From NCBI RefSeq assembly GCF_022267515.1, contig NZ_JAKFGB010000019.1:62001-126000 (forward strand): a stretch of DNA of 64,000 nucleotides, read 5' to 3'. Below are positions 6,752-17,452 of this stretch, piece by piece. How positions within the stretch are numbered: the stretch's first letter is position 1; every line of letters begins with the position of its first letter. The notes under the pieces are model-generated. The model was not told where the DNA came from, searched no databases, and saw only the letters and a list, made by a program, of their open reading frames with translations. The position numbers were made by a program, and so were the translations under genes. The stretch is from Rubinisphaera margarita. Lineage in GTDB: Bacteria; Planctomycetota; Planctomycetia; Planctomycetales; Planctomycetaceae.

Positions 6752-9700
6752 TTGTCGCAGGGACGAACGAAACACAACTTTGTGGAGTCATCCGAGAATA
6801 ACCTGGGCATCGGCAAAGTCATCGCAATCAATGGCGAATCCGCGACGATCGAGTACTTTCGTTCGCCTGTAGGCGACGGGTGTCTGCATTGCGAAGTTCC
6901 CACCAAGAGCCTCGCACGAAAAGTGTTGTTTCCTGAAACGCGAGCGTACTACCGCAACCCCGAGACCGGCGAAGTCGAAGTCGGACGCATCTTGGCGTTT
7001 CACAAAGATGACGACAAGTACTTTGTACGTTTTCCCAATGAGGTTTGCCGCTTGCTTTCGAGCGAGGAAGTTGAAGTCCGGTGCCGGTTACCGATAGAAG
7101 ACCCGACCGATCATCTTGCCGGCGAAGTTAACGAGACCGCATTTTGGCACTCGCTGCGTTCGGAATTCGTGCGGCATCTTATGGACCAGCAGCAAATGAG
7201 CGGCGGACTTTCTGCGTTGCTCTCCTCGTCGATTGAAATTGTCGCCCATCAAGCGTCCGTTGTTCGCCGAGTACTGACAGACCCGTTCCAGCGTTACTTG
7301 CTTGCCGACGAGGTAGGACTGGGGAAAACCATCGAAGCAGGCGTCTTGATCAAGCAATTTACGCTTGATGAACCAAGCGATCACCAGACCATTGTCATCG
7401 TTCCGGAAGCCCTGAGGATGCAGTGGCAGCAAGAGTTGACGCATCGATTTCATTTAGGAGAACTCCTCGGCAAGGCCATCCACATCGTTGCTAATCGGGA
7501 CGCAAAACAACTTGGTTCAAACCTTCCGCGTGCTCGGATGATTGTTATCGATGAGGCCCATCATTTGAGTTCGTGGGCGTGGTCGGCGGACAAACAAGAA
7601 AAGTTTGTGTTTGATCTAGTTGCTGACACCACAGCCGATTTGCACCGTCGAGTATTGCTGCTTTCTGCAACTCCGGTGCTGCACAACGAAAAATCGTTTC
7701 TGGCGATGCTTCATTTGCTTGATCCACAAGTCTATCCGCTTGACAGTCTCGATTCGTTCAAACAGCGTGTGCAGTTGCGACAAGAAATCGCCGAACGCAT
7801 GATGGATCTGCGAGAAGACGAATCAAACTTCTTTCTCGGCGACACGCTGGACGTGCTTGGTGAGTTGCTCGCGGAAGACAGCGAGTTTCAAACTCTACGA
7901 AAAGAACTTGGGCAACTCGTCGAACAAGACATTGATGAACAGGATAGTCGTCGCATCGAACTGATTCATTCGATCCGGACTCACGTCAGCGACATGTGGC
8001 GACTTCATCGACGGATTCTGCGAAGTCGGCGAACCGACGCGACATCGGCGTATCTGCCTGGTCGCGGCGGCGCAAAACGAATCACGTACACTTGTGACAA
8101 CGAGTCTGGCTTGGCCGATGCGATCGAAGATTGGCGACTAACCCTTTCGGCATCACTGTTTTCGGCGACTGATGCGGAGAAAGACGTCGCCGGAGGTTTA
8201 GTACGTGTCATGGACGAATTCGCCTCTTGTGAACCCCGACGCGCACTTGAGTTCGCGACCGCTCGACTTCGCGGTGGTGCGCCCAACGCAACCGGCAGTC
8301 TTCCGCTGTGCGACGGCGAACCCGAAATGCTGCAACAGATCATCCGAGCAGCCACCGATTGCGATCACTCTGCAAGATTGCAGAAGTTGTATCAGCTAAT
8401 TGGCAGTGGCGACGAACAAGTCTCCTGGGTTGTGTTCGCCAGCGAACCTGAAACGGCCGACTTGATCTTCGAGTTCCTTGACTTGCGACTCCCCCGCGGT
8501 CGCGTCCTTCGTCATGCATGCGAGTCTTCCCTCTGGACACAATTCAAGAGCGAGTACCGTGGTTACGTTCTCGTTTGCGATCGGGCGGCCGAAGAAGGCT
8601 TGAACTTTCAGAAACGTGGTGCCAGTGCGATTCACTACGACTTGCCGTTCTCACCAAACCGCATCGAGCAGCGAATGGGGCGTCTCGATCGCTTTGGTAG
8701 CGGCATGCCCGTTCAGGCCGCCGTATTGGTTTGTGATGGTTCGGCCATCCAGAAACGATGGTTCGATCTGGTTGACGGTGCCCTCGGCGTCTTCACTCGT
8801 TCGATCGCCAGTTTGCAATATGTCATCGAAGGCTCGATGAGAAGCGTTTTCGCTCATTTTTTGGATTCTGGGGCAGATGCTTTTGTCGAAGCAGGTGAGA
8901 AACTTGGCGGCGATGAGGGCATGGTCGCCGACGAACTCAATCGCATTCGCGCCCAAGATACCATTGATTCTTTCGATACCGATGTCGTGACCCAGGAGTT
9001 CGCGGACGAACTCGAGAACAGCGATCGCAAACTCGCTCAACAGTCGGTCGAGATATTTACGAAGTGGCTCAAGCGTGGTTTGCATTTTCGCATTTCGGGT
9101 GAAGAGCAACGGTACGACGACGTCTTTCAATACGAGTTCACTCGTCGTGTCGATTACGGGAGGCGCGGACCGTACGGGAAAGACACGCTCATGCCCATCG
9201 ACGAATTCAAGCGTTTTTTCGCTACGTCGATCGATGATATCGAGTCGGAGAAGCCGGTCGTCCTTACAACCGTCCCGCTTACGTTTGATCGCGTCACATC
9301 GCAGCGGCGTTCATGCCGATTATTGCGAGTCGGTGATCCGTTCGTCGACGCTATGGAAGCCTTCACGCGATGGGACGATCGAGGATGCAGCTATGCGTTC
9401 TGGCGTTACGTGCCATCGTACCGTGGCGAAGACGATCCTGCCGTATTCTTCAGGTTTGATTTCCTCGTTTCACCGGCAATCGCACCACTGAAAGCTCTAT
9501 GCGAGCGACACCCTGGCGCAAGTTGGAACGCTGTACTACGTCGCACGCAAACTATCATGCCACCTCGTTTCGCGACGATGTGGCTCGACTCGGACCTCGA
9601 AAGAGTCTCGGGCAAAGACGATCGCGCCAAACTGCTCGTCCCAGCGTTCAGCAAAGGCCGCTCTGGGCTCAAAGAAGATTTTAACCTCAATCGAAATCGC

Positions 9701-10063
9701 TGGGATGCCGCGAGTGAATTCTACGATATGTCGCTGTGGCGAGACCGGTGCGCTGCCGCGCGAGAGATATCTGAGCGTCTGTTACGGGAACAATCCGGTT
9801 TGCCAAGATGGTCGTCTGAATGCATCGAAAAGGCCGCTAGACAAGGAAACCAGATCCAGCAGCAGTTTCGATCGCGTCTGGCGATGACAAACGGTGAATC
9901 CAAGTCGTCGCTTGAAATAGATTTGCACTTTGAGCAAGAGCTCCAGCAAGCTCAAGTCGAAGCATTTATGGATCCTGATCTGCGAGTTGATTCAGTCGGA
10001 GCGATCTTTCTTTCGAATCGCATGCCTTTCAATGAAGTCGACGAAGGAGAGGATGACGATTGA
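6752..10063 (+). CDS. dpdE: DpdE, SNF2/RapA-like helicase of the Dpd DNA 7-deazaguanine system
   Basis: 1103 aa with a TTG start, GGAGGG upstream. The N-terminus carries two small Tudor-like barrels (IGKVIAINGESATIEYF, VGRILAFHKDDDKYFVRFP) as in RapA-type proteins. SNF2 ATPase motifs follow: LLADEVGLGKTIE (183-195), DEAH at 267-270, a conserved LLSATP, and the C-lobe motif RIEQRMGRLDRFGSG. The C-terminal third is helical and not assignable. In characterised Dpd clusters DpdE belongs to the restriction arm that acts against DNA lacking 7-deazaguanine. It is the first gene of an eight-gene plus-strand operon and overlaps dpdF by 4 nt. The identification rests on the domain type together with the whole gene set. 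Confidence 0.85.
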   Translation: MSQGRTKHNFVESSENNLGIGKVIAINGESATIEYFRSPVGDGCLHCEVPTKSLARKVLFPETRAYYRNPETGEVEVGRILAFHKDDDKYFVRFPNEVCRLLSSEEVEVRCRLPIEDPTDHLAGEVNETAFWHSLRSEFVRHLMDQQQMSGGLSALLSSSIEIVAHQASVVRRVLTDPFQRYLLADEVGLGKTIEAGVLIKQFTLDEPSDHQTIVIVPEALRMQWQQELTHRFHLGELLGKAIHIVANRDAKQLGSNLPRARMIVIDEAHHLSSWAWSADKQEKFVFDLVADTTADLHRRVLLLSATPVLHNEKSFLAMLHLLDPQVYPLDSLDSFKQRVQLRQEIAERMMDLREDESNFFLGDTLDVLGELLAEDSEFQTLRKELGQLVEQDIDEQDSRRIELIHSIRTHVSDMWRLHRRILRSRRTDATSAYLPGRGGAKRITYTCDNESGLADAIEDWRLTLSASLFSATDAEKDVAGGLVRVMDEFASCEPRRALEFATARLRGGAPNATGSLPLCDGEPEMLQQIIRAATDCDHSARLQKLYQLIGSGDEQVSWVVFASEPETADLIFEFLDLRLPRGRVLRHACESSLWTQFKSEYRGYVLVCDRAAEEGLNFQKRGASAIHYDLPFSPNRIEQRMGRLDRFGSGMPVQAAVLVCDGSAIQKRWFDLVDGALGVFTRSIASLQYVIEGSMRSVFAHFLDSGADAFVEAGEKLGGDEGMVADELNRIRAQDTIDSFDTDVVTQEFADELENSDRKLAQQSVEIFTKWLKRGLHFRISGEEQRYDDVFQYEFTRRVDYGRRGPYGKDTLMPIDEFKRFFATSIDDIESEKPVVLTTVPLTFDRVTSQRRSCRLLRVGDPFVDAMEAFTRWDDRGCSYAFWRYVPSYRGEDDPAVFFRFDFLVSPAIAPLKALCERHPGASWNAVLRRTQTIMPPRFATMWLDSDLERVSGKDDRAKLLVPAFSKGRSGLKEDFNLNRNRWDAASEFYDMSLWRDRCAAAREISERLLREQSGLPRWSSECIEKAARQGNQIQQQFRSRLAMTNGESKSSLEIDLHFEQELQQAQVEAFMDPDLRVDSVGAIFLSNRMPFNEVDEGEDDD

Positions 10064-12654
10064 GCGACTTTCAGGCCATCCAAACCGCTCTGCGTGAACT
10101 CCCTAAGACCGATCGTCTTCAGTTTTCAATGCATGACCGTAGTTGCGAACAACTGCGACGAGCAGTGCTGTCCCTGTCTACCAACCCGCAATCAGTTGGC
10201 TCGGGTGATCTTGCTGGTTTGGTACGGCATGTTTTGCGGCGAGGAACTCTGCGAGATGACCCCGAGTACCTGCTGACAGTGCCGTCCGAACCGCCTTGGC
10301 CGAATGAAGACTTGTGGGCTGAATCGCACGTCAGGGTTGTTGGAAGTGATCACCAATCCCTCCGGTTGCGTGCTCCGGAGTCGTGGATTGCTGACTGGTT
10401 GGAAGGCAGCGACAAGTTTAGCCCGTTTGAGGCGAGTCTTCGGGAAGATTATCGGCGCAAAGGTTGGCCCACGTCGCCACACTTGCCGCTAGACACCGCG
10501 TTGGAATACGGTTTGAAATTGCCGTTCAAAGGCTACCAAGGCCCAGGCCAGCGATTGGCGATTCGTTCTGCATTCTTTCTGAGGCCAGGCGGAACGTTGG
10601 TCGTCAACCTCCCCACTGGTACCGGCAAGAGTCTGGTTGCATGGGCAGCCGCATTGCTCGCCGCTCCGCGTGAATTGACGGTCATGATCACGCCAACTAT
10701 CGCGTTGGCGATCGATCAGGAAAGGCAACTGCGGGAAAATTATCCGCATGTTCCAGGCGGACTACCATCGGAGATGGCTTGGCATAGCGGACTTAGCGAC
10801 GCCGCGAGAAAGGCTATTCACCAGCGACTTCGCGACAACACTCAACGAGTGCTGATTACCTCGCCCGAGAGTTTTGTTGGATCACTCAGTAGCGTGCTTT
10901 ACAAAACAGCCGAGAGTGGATTGCTGAAATACTTCGTCGTCGATGAAGCCCATCTGGTCGCCCAGTGGGGGAATGACTTTCGGCCTGAGTTTCAAGCGAT
11001 GAGCGGACTCCGCCGGGAGTTGATCAAGAGATGCCCGAAAGCGCGAGCGTTTCGCACCCTTCTTCTGTCGGCAACGCTAACGCAAGAAAGCTATGACGTC
11101 TTAGAAACGTTATTCTCGGACGGGAAGTTTGATTCTGTAAACGCGGTTGCTTTACGACCGGAACCCGAATACTGGCAGTCCGCATCCGCTACGAAGCACC
11201 AACGAGACAAGAAGGTTGTCGAACTCATTCGTGTCGCGCCAAGACCCTTTTTGCTATACGTGACAACCAAGCGAGACGCCGACTCCTGGCATCGCAAAAT
11301 TCGCGAACTTGGCATCAAACGTTGTGGTTGCGTTCATGGCAGCACGTCGAATGAGGAACGTGAACGAGTAATTGATCTTTGGCGAGCGGGCGAGATCGAC
11401 TGCGTCGTCGCGACCTCGGCATTCGGATTGGGCATGGACAAGTCGGATGTTCGCACCGTCATTCATGCGTGCATTCCCGAGTCAATTGATCGCTATTACC
11501 AGGAAGTAGGGCGTGCGGGACGCGATGGATGTGCTTCTGTTTCCATTTTGCTGCCATGTGAGGATGCCGACAAGGCAACGGCGAAATTAATAAGTCAAGA
11601 TCGCATTATCTCCCTAGAGAAAGGACGGGACCGATGGGACGATTTAATGAAGGCTGCTGACTTCCTGCCTGACAAGCAGATCTGGCGGGTAAACTTGAAT
11701 ACTCGGCCGACACACATCCATCAAGACAGTGATGCCAACGTCGCTTGGAATTTGCGGACGTTGGTTTTGCTCAATCGGGCTGGTATTATCCGCTTAGAGT
11801 CTGAAGAACCTCCGGATACGCAGCGTCTTGATGGGGAGAACGATCAAGCGTTCGAGGCACGTCGGCAAAAGGCGACTGATGAATATTTTGCGACAGCCTA
11901 TTTGACGATTTTGAATGATCGGCATCTTGATGAAGAAGTCTGGGAGACGGTTGTCCAACCTGAACGCCACCGAATGTATGCGGCGAGTCGCGAGTCGTTT
12001 GACCGAATGAACGATCTCTTGGATGGGAACCGAGAGATTGGCGAGTTGCTTCGCGACACGTATACGGTACGCACATCCAACGGTGGCCCGCGACCAGAGC
12101 ACTGCTGCTCAGGATGCGCCTCGTGCCGTGCAAATGGCATCGAAACGAGTCACCGATTCAGCCACCCAGAACCGGATTTGGTCCAGTGTATCGAGCACGG
12201 CGATGTCGCTTCACTTCAATCACTCTTTCGAGTTCAGTCGCCGGTCGTTTTTGTCTGCGTCAACAATTCACAAAGTGACCGCGAATGCGTCAGCCTTTGT
12301 CTGGACATCATTCGGCAGTTAGTTGGCCGAGGCGTTGACGAAGTTGCGATTCCCAGCGAATGGATGAACAAGCGTGGTTGGAAAGCGATCCATGAGTCGT
12401 CTCCTCGACGTCTCGTGGTGGGAAGTCCTGTTTCATCATACGATCTTCGAAAAAACGACCTCCGTTTGCCTCGAGCAACGTTTCTATTTGAGAAGCCTTC
12501 CCCAGTTGTCCCCCGCGATTTGATCAACATGGAGCGACCTTTTCACATCATTTTTGCACCTGAAGATGCCATCGAACCTGGAACCGGACGAAAGTTCTTC
12601 AGCACTCGTCCAAACATTCGCGACTATGAGTTGGTCCAAAGGTTGGGGCAGTAA
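10060..12654 (+). CDS. dpdF: DpdF, RecQ-like DEAH helicase
   Basis: 864 aa; the TTG start overlaps the dpdE stop and AAGGAGAGG lies just upstream. About 155 residues precede the helicase. Motifs: KGYQGPGQRLAI, Walker A LPTGTGKS (184-191), DEAH at 295-298, LLLSATLT, and the RecQ-type motif V/VI region (ATSAFGLGMDKSDVRTVIH, RYYQEVGRAGRDG). A cysteine cluster HCCSGCASCRANG in the C-terminal part suggests a zinc site like that of RecQ. It should be a 3'-5' DNA helicase of the Dpd restriction complex. The stop overlaps the ATG of dpdG by one base. Confidence 0.85.
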   Translation: MSDFQAIQTALRELPKTDRLQFSMHDRSCEQLRRAVLSLSTNPQSVGSGDLAGLVRHVLRRGTLRDDPEYLLTVPSEPPWPNEDLWAESHVRVVGSDHQSLRLRAPESWIADWLEGSDKFSPFEASLREDYRRKGWPTSPHLPLDTALEYGLKLPFKGYQGPGQRLAIRSAFFLRPGGTLVVNLPTGTGKSLVAWAAALLAAPRELTVMITPTIALAIDQERQLRENYPHVPGGLPSEMAWHSGLSDAARKAIHQRLRDNTQRVLITSPESFVGSLSSVLYKTAESGLLKYFVVDEAHLVAQWGNDFRPEFQAMSGLRRELIKRCPKARAFRTLLLSATLTQESYDVLETLFSDGKFDSVNAVALRPEPEYWQSASATKHQRDKKVVELIRVAPRPFLLYVTTKRDADSWHRKIRELGIKRCGCVHGSTSNEERERVIDLWRAGEIDCVVATSAFGLGMDKSDVRTVIHACIPESIDRYYQEVGRAGRDGCASVSILLPCEDADKATAKLISQDRIISLEKGRDRWDDLMKAADFLPDKQIWRVNLNTRPTHIHQDSDANVAWNLRTLVLLNRAGIIRLESEEPPDTQRLDGENDQAFEARRQKATDEYFATAYLTILNDRHLDEEVWETVVQPERHRMYAASRESFDRMNDLLDGNREIGELLRDTYTVRTSNGGPRPEHCCSGCASCRANGIETSHRFSHPEPDLVQCIEHGDVASLQSLFRVQSPVVFVCVNNSQSDRECVSLCLDIIRQLVGRGVDEVAIPSEWMNKRGWKAIHESSPRRLVVGSPVSSYDLRKNDLRLPRATFLFEKPSPVVPRDLINMERPFHIIFAPEDAIEPGTGRKFFSTRPNIRDYELVQRLGQ

Positions 12655-13565
12655 TGAGTATTTTAAATCGCCCGAGCGATGGCCTCGTAAGTGTTTTGGT
12701 CGCCCTTGTCCGGTCCAGCGTGATGGTTGGCACGATGCCGAAAAGCAAATTGCTGGATATTTGCAGTCCAAAGACCCTCGGTGATGGAAAGCAAGACATG
12801 GCGATCAAAACGCTCAACCGATGGATCGAACTAGGGTTATTTGTCGTGACGGAAAAAGAAGAAGTGAAGGTCAGGGATGAATATCGGGCAAGCATACGAA
12901 AGCTGAACGCATCGGCATCTTCGATTTCAGATGTTGCTCGACAGATCGTTCTTTCGCCGGAAAACAACAAGAACTTTTGGAGCGATGAAGAAAACAGATC
13001 AGCGGATTTTTCTCGCGCGGCATGCTGGATTCTCGCACAGGATGTCCACGCTTTTGTTCCTACGTCATACACACAGGTCGAACCAAAGGCCCTCGAACAA
13101 GCTGGCTCACCCGAGGTGATCTTATTTCAGAACGACACTCGCTGGTCTGGATTCGTGTCTTGGGCAACGTTTCTCGGACTCGGTCGGTCTGACTCGGGAA
13201 AGGCATCAGGTGGCTTCATTGCCGATCCGACAACATGGATTTGCGGCCCGGTAACGACGCTCCTTCCACCAAAGAATGATATGCCGGTAAGAGAATTCTT
13301 AGACGGACTTGCTGAAGCCGTTCCCATTTTAGATGGCGGGCGATTTCGAGCGGAGGTGGAAAGCAAACTTCGTCCTGAAAAATGGAAGTCACCAGCCAGC
13401 GATGCGATTTCGACATCCCTTTCGCGGGCATTGCTACGACTTCAAGCGAGCGGCATCCTCCGTTTTGATGACCGTTCTGACTCGGAGTCGCGAGTCAATC
13501 TTATCGGTCGCGCCGGTCAAACCGTGCAGTCTGTGACCCACATTCTGCTAGGAGATGCGACATGA
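12654..13565 (+). CDS. dpdG: DpdG
   Basis: 303 aa, starting at TAATG with dpdF. It has no catalytic motif that I recognise. The N-terminal 70 residues look like a winged-helix region (IKTLNRWIELGLFVVTEKEEVKVRD) and the C-terminus is also helical with ALLRLQASGILRFDDRSD. The size and the position between dpdF and dpdH match DpdG of known Dpd clusters. It is probably a DNA-binding or adaptor subunit; this is inference. It ends in a 4-nt ATGA overlap with dpdH. Confidence 0.75.
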   Translation: MSILNRPSDGLVSVLVALVRSSVMVGTMPKSKLLDICSPKTLGDGKQDMAIKTLNRWIELGLFVVTEKEEVKVRDEYRASIRKLNASASSISDVARQIVLSPENNKNFWSDEENRSADFSRAACWILAQDVHAFVPTSYTQVEPKALEQAGSPEVILFQNDTRWSGFVSWATFLGLGRSDSGKASGGFIADPTTWICGPVTTLLPPKNDMPVREFLDGLAEAVPILDGGRFRAEVESKLRPEKWKSPASDAISTSLSRALLRLQASGILRFDDRSDSESRVNLIGRAGQTVQSVTHILLGDAT

Positions 13566-16500
13566 GCCTTCTAAGATTCTGGCCGACCGAAGCCGATTGT
13601 TTGGAATGTATAAAGCCAGAAGCCGAGAATCCGTCCGACGCAGTTTTCTTGGCCGTTCATCAAGAAATGCGGTTTGTGCGGAAGAGCTTCCAGACCGATC
13701 AGACAGAAAGCAAGTCACAAAACCAATTACTTAATGAGTTCCTTCGAGACGAGCCAAGCGGACGTGTGATTCTACCCATACTCGGCGAGTCGGGTATCGG
13801 TAAGTCACACCTCGTTCGTTGGCTGAAAGTACAGTTGCAGCAACGTAAGGATCATGACAAGAGGCATGTGATTCTGATCCCGAAAAGCTCCAGTTTGAAG
13901 TCGGTATTGGGACGAATCTTAGACGGGCTCGATGGGCCACGGTACCAGGAAATTCGCAGCCAGCTGAAGTCTGCACGTGAGCAGATGGATGAGATTGGCG
14001 CGAAGCAGCGGATCCGTGCCGAGTTGTTGACCTCGATCGAGCGTAACCACACCGAGGCATCAAAACGTAAGGAACTCGCCCAACAAACTGGGGGCAAGCT
14101 CAGCGAAAAGGACAAGTTGTGGCTGGGACATGGCGACCCCAGGTGCCTACGATCGCTATTGGACGATCCCGCTACGCAGAAGTTATTTACGATCGGCACG
14201 TCGTATCGACCCGGAATTATCTCTGAGTTAGCCCGGCATATTGCCAAGGACACATCCGCAACTGAGTCACCTCGGCGTCAGTTTGAACGCGACGACTTCC
14301 TCGTGCCTGACGAGTTGGCGAGCGACATAAAGGAAGCAGGTCAGATTGCTGGGCGATATTTGGACAAGCTACAGCGGACAACGGATACCAAGAGTCTCGA
14401 TGATGCGATCAAATTGCTCAACAGTATTGTCGACGACGCAATTGCTCCATTGGCAACGCCGACTGACACCTCACTCGCAGAACTCTTTTACGAGGTGCGA
14501 CGTCAGCTTTTGGCCGACGATCGCGAATTGGTTTTATTGGTGGAAGACTTTGCCGTCCTTGCTGGCGTCCAAAAAGCTCTGCTGGATGCGATCATCCGTG
14601 AAGGTGAAACTGGTGGGAAAAGGGAGGCGTGTACGATCCGTACCGCTCTGGCGGTCACGGACGGTTACTTTGGGAACTTAGACACGGTGAAAACTCGAGC
14701 GATCCACGGTTGGTGGATCGAAACCGGAGCAAATTCCGATGAAGAGCAAATCATTAATCAAATCGGCAATTTCGTAGCGGCCTATGTCAACGCCGCTCGA
14801 ATCGGCGCGAAGCGACTTGAGCAACATTTCGCGGATCCGAACAATTTTGGCAAGAAGGCTCCCAACGCTATGGACTTCCTGGCTCCCGAACCGGAAGAAC
14901 TCGGGCTGTTGGCTAACTTTGGACAATCCGCAGATAACTACAGCCTCTTTCCGTTCAATCCCTCGGCGATTTTAACTATTGCCGACTGGCGACTCCGCGA
15001 CAGCAGTGGCAAGTTGAGATTTCATCCTCGTAGCGTAATCAATGAGATCATTCTTCCCGTCGTGAAGGATACGCGCGGGAGTTATGAACGTGGTTCGTTT
15101 CCGCCACGAAATTTTCTTGGGTCGGAGAGAAGGATTTGGGCTGACCTGCGAAGGGAGGTGCAGCGAAAAGAAAGTGACCCCGAACGTCAGGAACAGTATC
15201 TATACCTCCTGCATTTTTGGGCGAACAAGCCTGAGAGATTGGTCCAAGCAAGTCTTCCGACAGGCGTCTTTACGGCGTTCGGCCTCAAGCCGCTTGATGG
15301 AAGCAAGACCGCGACTGCTCCACGTACTCTCAAGCCTCTTTCGCCGAATGAGGACAGCGAGGTGAGTGGCACGCCGCCGACAATACCTGAACGCGAAACA
15401 GGCGAACCCGAGGTCGAACGTGATCCACCAGCTATTCAACAGTTCATAAAGAAGTTGGACGACTGGAAGAACAATGGTGTTCTCGGCCAGGGTGAGGCTA
15501 ACAGGATTCGCGGATGGATCAACACGCACTTGATGCACTCCATCAATTGGGAAGCCGAGTTGCTCCGATCCGTCAAACCGACCACGAACACGTATGCGAC
15601 TAGTATCTATCTGCCAAGGGCAAAGGGGAATCCGCCCAATATTGCAAAAGCATTTGTTGTCGTCGCCGATGACGAGAAGTTCAAAGAAGCCGCCACAGCT
15701 AACGATGTCTTTTCAGTCATTCGTGCGATGCTCCGATACGACCACTACGGCGGTTGGGATTACGACCAATCAGACGAGGACTACGTCTATGTTGCAAACT
15801 TTATCGACAGTCATTTAGAGAATGCGTCCGCTTGGGTGCATGGGAAATATAAGAATGTTGATGGATCTCCGGTTCCCTCACTCGTGCAGTCCCTTCTTTG
15901 GCAGGCCCGGCAACTAAACGTCGAATCCGCTCACAGAACGGATGATGTAAGCCAATTTGATGCTGTTTTTGCTTCACCGATCGTCGGTAGAAGTACGAAC
16001 GAAAACGACGAATGGCGTGACTTTCTCCGCGATCTATTCTCGCATCAGCAATTGCTGCAGGAGGAATTGCTTGAGCGTGTTGGTGCATTTCAAGGAACTG
16101 GCAAGACGCCGCATGCGGTTGACGCGTTCCAGTTGCTCTCCACCATTCAGGAATTTCGAAAGACATGGAAATTCTCCGAGAAGTTTCCGTCACTTCCGAG
16201 CGGTGCGTCCGATGAACTCAAGGCAATTGAAAAACATGTTGGTTTGCTTTACCGACTTGGTAATTCAAGAATTGACGCTCGTCGAAAGCGAATTGCAGAG
16301 CAATCGAAACGTATCGTAGATGAGCTTGGAAAAGACTATGACAAAGCCGAGTTGCTGAAGGACCTGGAAAGCGTTTGTACGCTAGCGCAACAGTATGGAC
16401 TGGCAGGTGACATCTCGGTAAATCAAGTTCGCAAACTAGCCGAGAAATTTCGCGAAGCACCGGTGAAAGAGGTCGGAAAGCAGATCGACGCGATCGTTTC

Positions 16501-16738
16501 CGGTGATGACCTTGCGGCACAGATGACTGCCATCGCCAAACTCGACATCGAGACCCACACGTTGCTCGTCGAATTTTCTCAGACCTGCGCACAATTCCTT
16601 CGTGAACGTGCCGGAAAGGCTCAGAACAAGATTCTTGCGTGGTCTGCCGACGTTGTCGAAAAGAAAAAGTTGGACGTCGATGAAATTCTCCAAACGCTAG
16701 AAGAGGCTGTTGTTCCGTACCAAAAGGTGGATGAATGA
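13562..16738 (+). CDS. dpdH: DpdH, large P-loop ATPase
   Basis: 1058 aa. Walker A is GESGIGKS (75-82), with a Walker B-like strand LVLLVEDFAVLAG around residue 320, giving an AAA/STAND-type ATPase module in the first 450 residues. The remainder is long and helical, with a Pro/Thr/Glu-rich linker near residues 595-625. DpdH is a conserved component of the restriction arm, but its exact action is not established. Four-nt ATGA overlaps join it to dpdG and dpdI, so fixed stoichiometry by translational coupling is likely. Confidence 0.8.
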   Translation: MSLLRFWPTEADCLECIKPEAENPSDAVFLAVHQEMRFVRKSFQTDQTESKSQNQLLNEFLRDEPSGRVILPILGESGIGKSHLVRWLKVQLQQRKDHDKRHVILIPKSSSLKSVLGRILDGLDGPRYQEIRSQLKSAREQMDEIGAKQRIRAELLTSIERNHTEASKRKELAQQTGGKLSEKDKLWLGHGDPRCLRSLLDDPATQKLFTIGTSYRPGIISELARHIAKDTSATESPRRQFERDDFLVPDELASDIKEAGQIAGRYLDKLQRTTDTKSLDDAIKLLNSIVDDAIAPLATPTDTSLAELFYEVRRQLLADDRELVLLVEDFAVLAGVQKALLDAIIREGETGGKREACTIRTALAVTDGYFGNLDTVKTRAIHGWWIETGANSDEEQIINQIGNFVAAYVNAARIGAKRLEQHFADPNNFGKKAPNAMDFLAPEPEELGLLANFGQSADNYSLFPFNPSAILTIADWRLRDSSGKLRFHPRSVINEIILPVVKDTRGSYERGSFPPRNFLGSERRIWADLRREVQRKESDPERQEQYLYLLHFWANKPERLVQASLPTGVFTAFGLKPLDGSKTATAPRTLKPLSPNEDSEVSGTPPTIPERETGEPEVERDPPAIQQFIKKLDDWKNNGVLGQGEANRIRGWINTHLMHSINWEAELLRSVKPTTNTYATSIYLPRAKGNPPNIAKAFVVVADDEKFKEAATANDVFSVIRAMLRYDHYGGWDYDQSDEDYVYVANFIDSHLENASAWVHGKYKNVDGSPVPSLVQSLLWQARQLNVESAHRTDDVSQFDAVFASPIVGRSTNENDEWRDFLRDLFSHQQLLQEELLERVGAFQGTGKTPHAVDAFQLLSTIQEFRKTWKFSEKFPSLPSGASDELKAIEKHVGLLYRLGNSRIDARRKRIAEQSKRIVDELGKDYDKAELLKDLESVCTLAQQYGLAGDISVNQVRKLAEKFREAPVKEVGKQIDAIVSGDDLAAQMTAIAKLDIETHTLLVEFSQTCAQFLRERAGKAQNKILAWSADVVEKKKLDVDEILQTLEEAVVPYQKVDE

Positions 16739-17436
16739 TCGCGGAAGAATGCAAAAAACTTCGTCAGCAGCTCGAAGAACTAGCGCTGGCGGAAGAACGA
16801 GAAACTGTTCATGACCAACTCGAACAGCGGAGATGCGAGTTGGTTGAGGTGCGTGACATGTTGCTGGCAGTCACCAACTCACTCAAAGCAATCTCGGCAA
16901 GAACCAAGTTGGTTGATGATCTGGATCCGGCAAAGTGTCTTGATCGGGTTCGCAAGATTCGAGAATCGCTGTTGGCTGATCCGCTCAGTATAACGAAAGG
17001 CCGTCAGTTTACCGATATGCGGAAGGCTTTCGAGAAGTTTGCGACCGATGGAAGCGCATGTGCGGAGGCGACTTGGGCACAGTTCATGCCGCGAGCACGT
17101 CCGTCAGTAGACACGAATCAACTTGCTCAGGCAGAACAGCAGAAAGACTTTAAGGCAATTGCCGTGAAGTTGAAGAACCGGGCAAAGTATGCAGAACAAC
17201 TTGCCAAGAAGCCTCCCGCCAACGAAGAAGACGTCGCCGAAATCGAATCGGCGTGGGACGACATCCGCGAGATGATGGCGGCGTTGCCCGACGTTGCCGA
17301 CGATCCGGTCGTGCAAGAATTCCTGAAAGCGGCAAACTCATCTGGCGGAGCGTCCATCGACTTGCTCACTGACGAGGTGCGGGCTTGGTTGCAAGAGAAC
17401 AAAATCGCGGACAAGTATCGCATAACCACAATGTAA
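16735..17436 (+). CDS. dpdI: DpdI, small coiled-coil protein
   Basis: 233 aa, almost entirely helical. The first 80 residues form a Glu/Arg-rich coiled coil (QQLEELALAEERETVHDQLE); a second helical block around 140-180 contains EQQKDFKAIAVKLKNRAKY. No enzyme motif is present. The identification as DpdI rests on size, coiled-coil nature and position between dpdH and dpdJ. It is probably a structural partner of the large DpdH and DpdJ ATPases. Confidence 0.7.
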   Translation: MIAEECKKLRQQLEELALAEERETVHDQLEQRRCELVEVRDMLLAVTNSLKAISARTKLVDDLDPAKCLDRVRKIRESLLADPLSITKGRQFTDMRKAFEKFATDGSACAEATWAQFMPRARPSVDTNQLAQAEQQKDFKAIAVKLKNRAKYAEQLAKKPPANEEDVAEIESAWDDIREMMAALPDVADDPVVQEFLKAANSSGGASIDLLTDEVRAWLQENKIADKYRITTM

Positions 17437-17452
17437 CGAGGGAACGACGCAC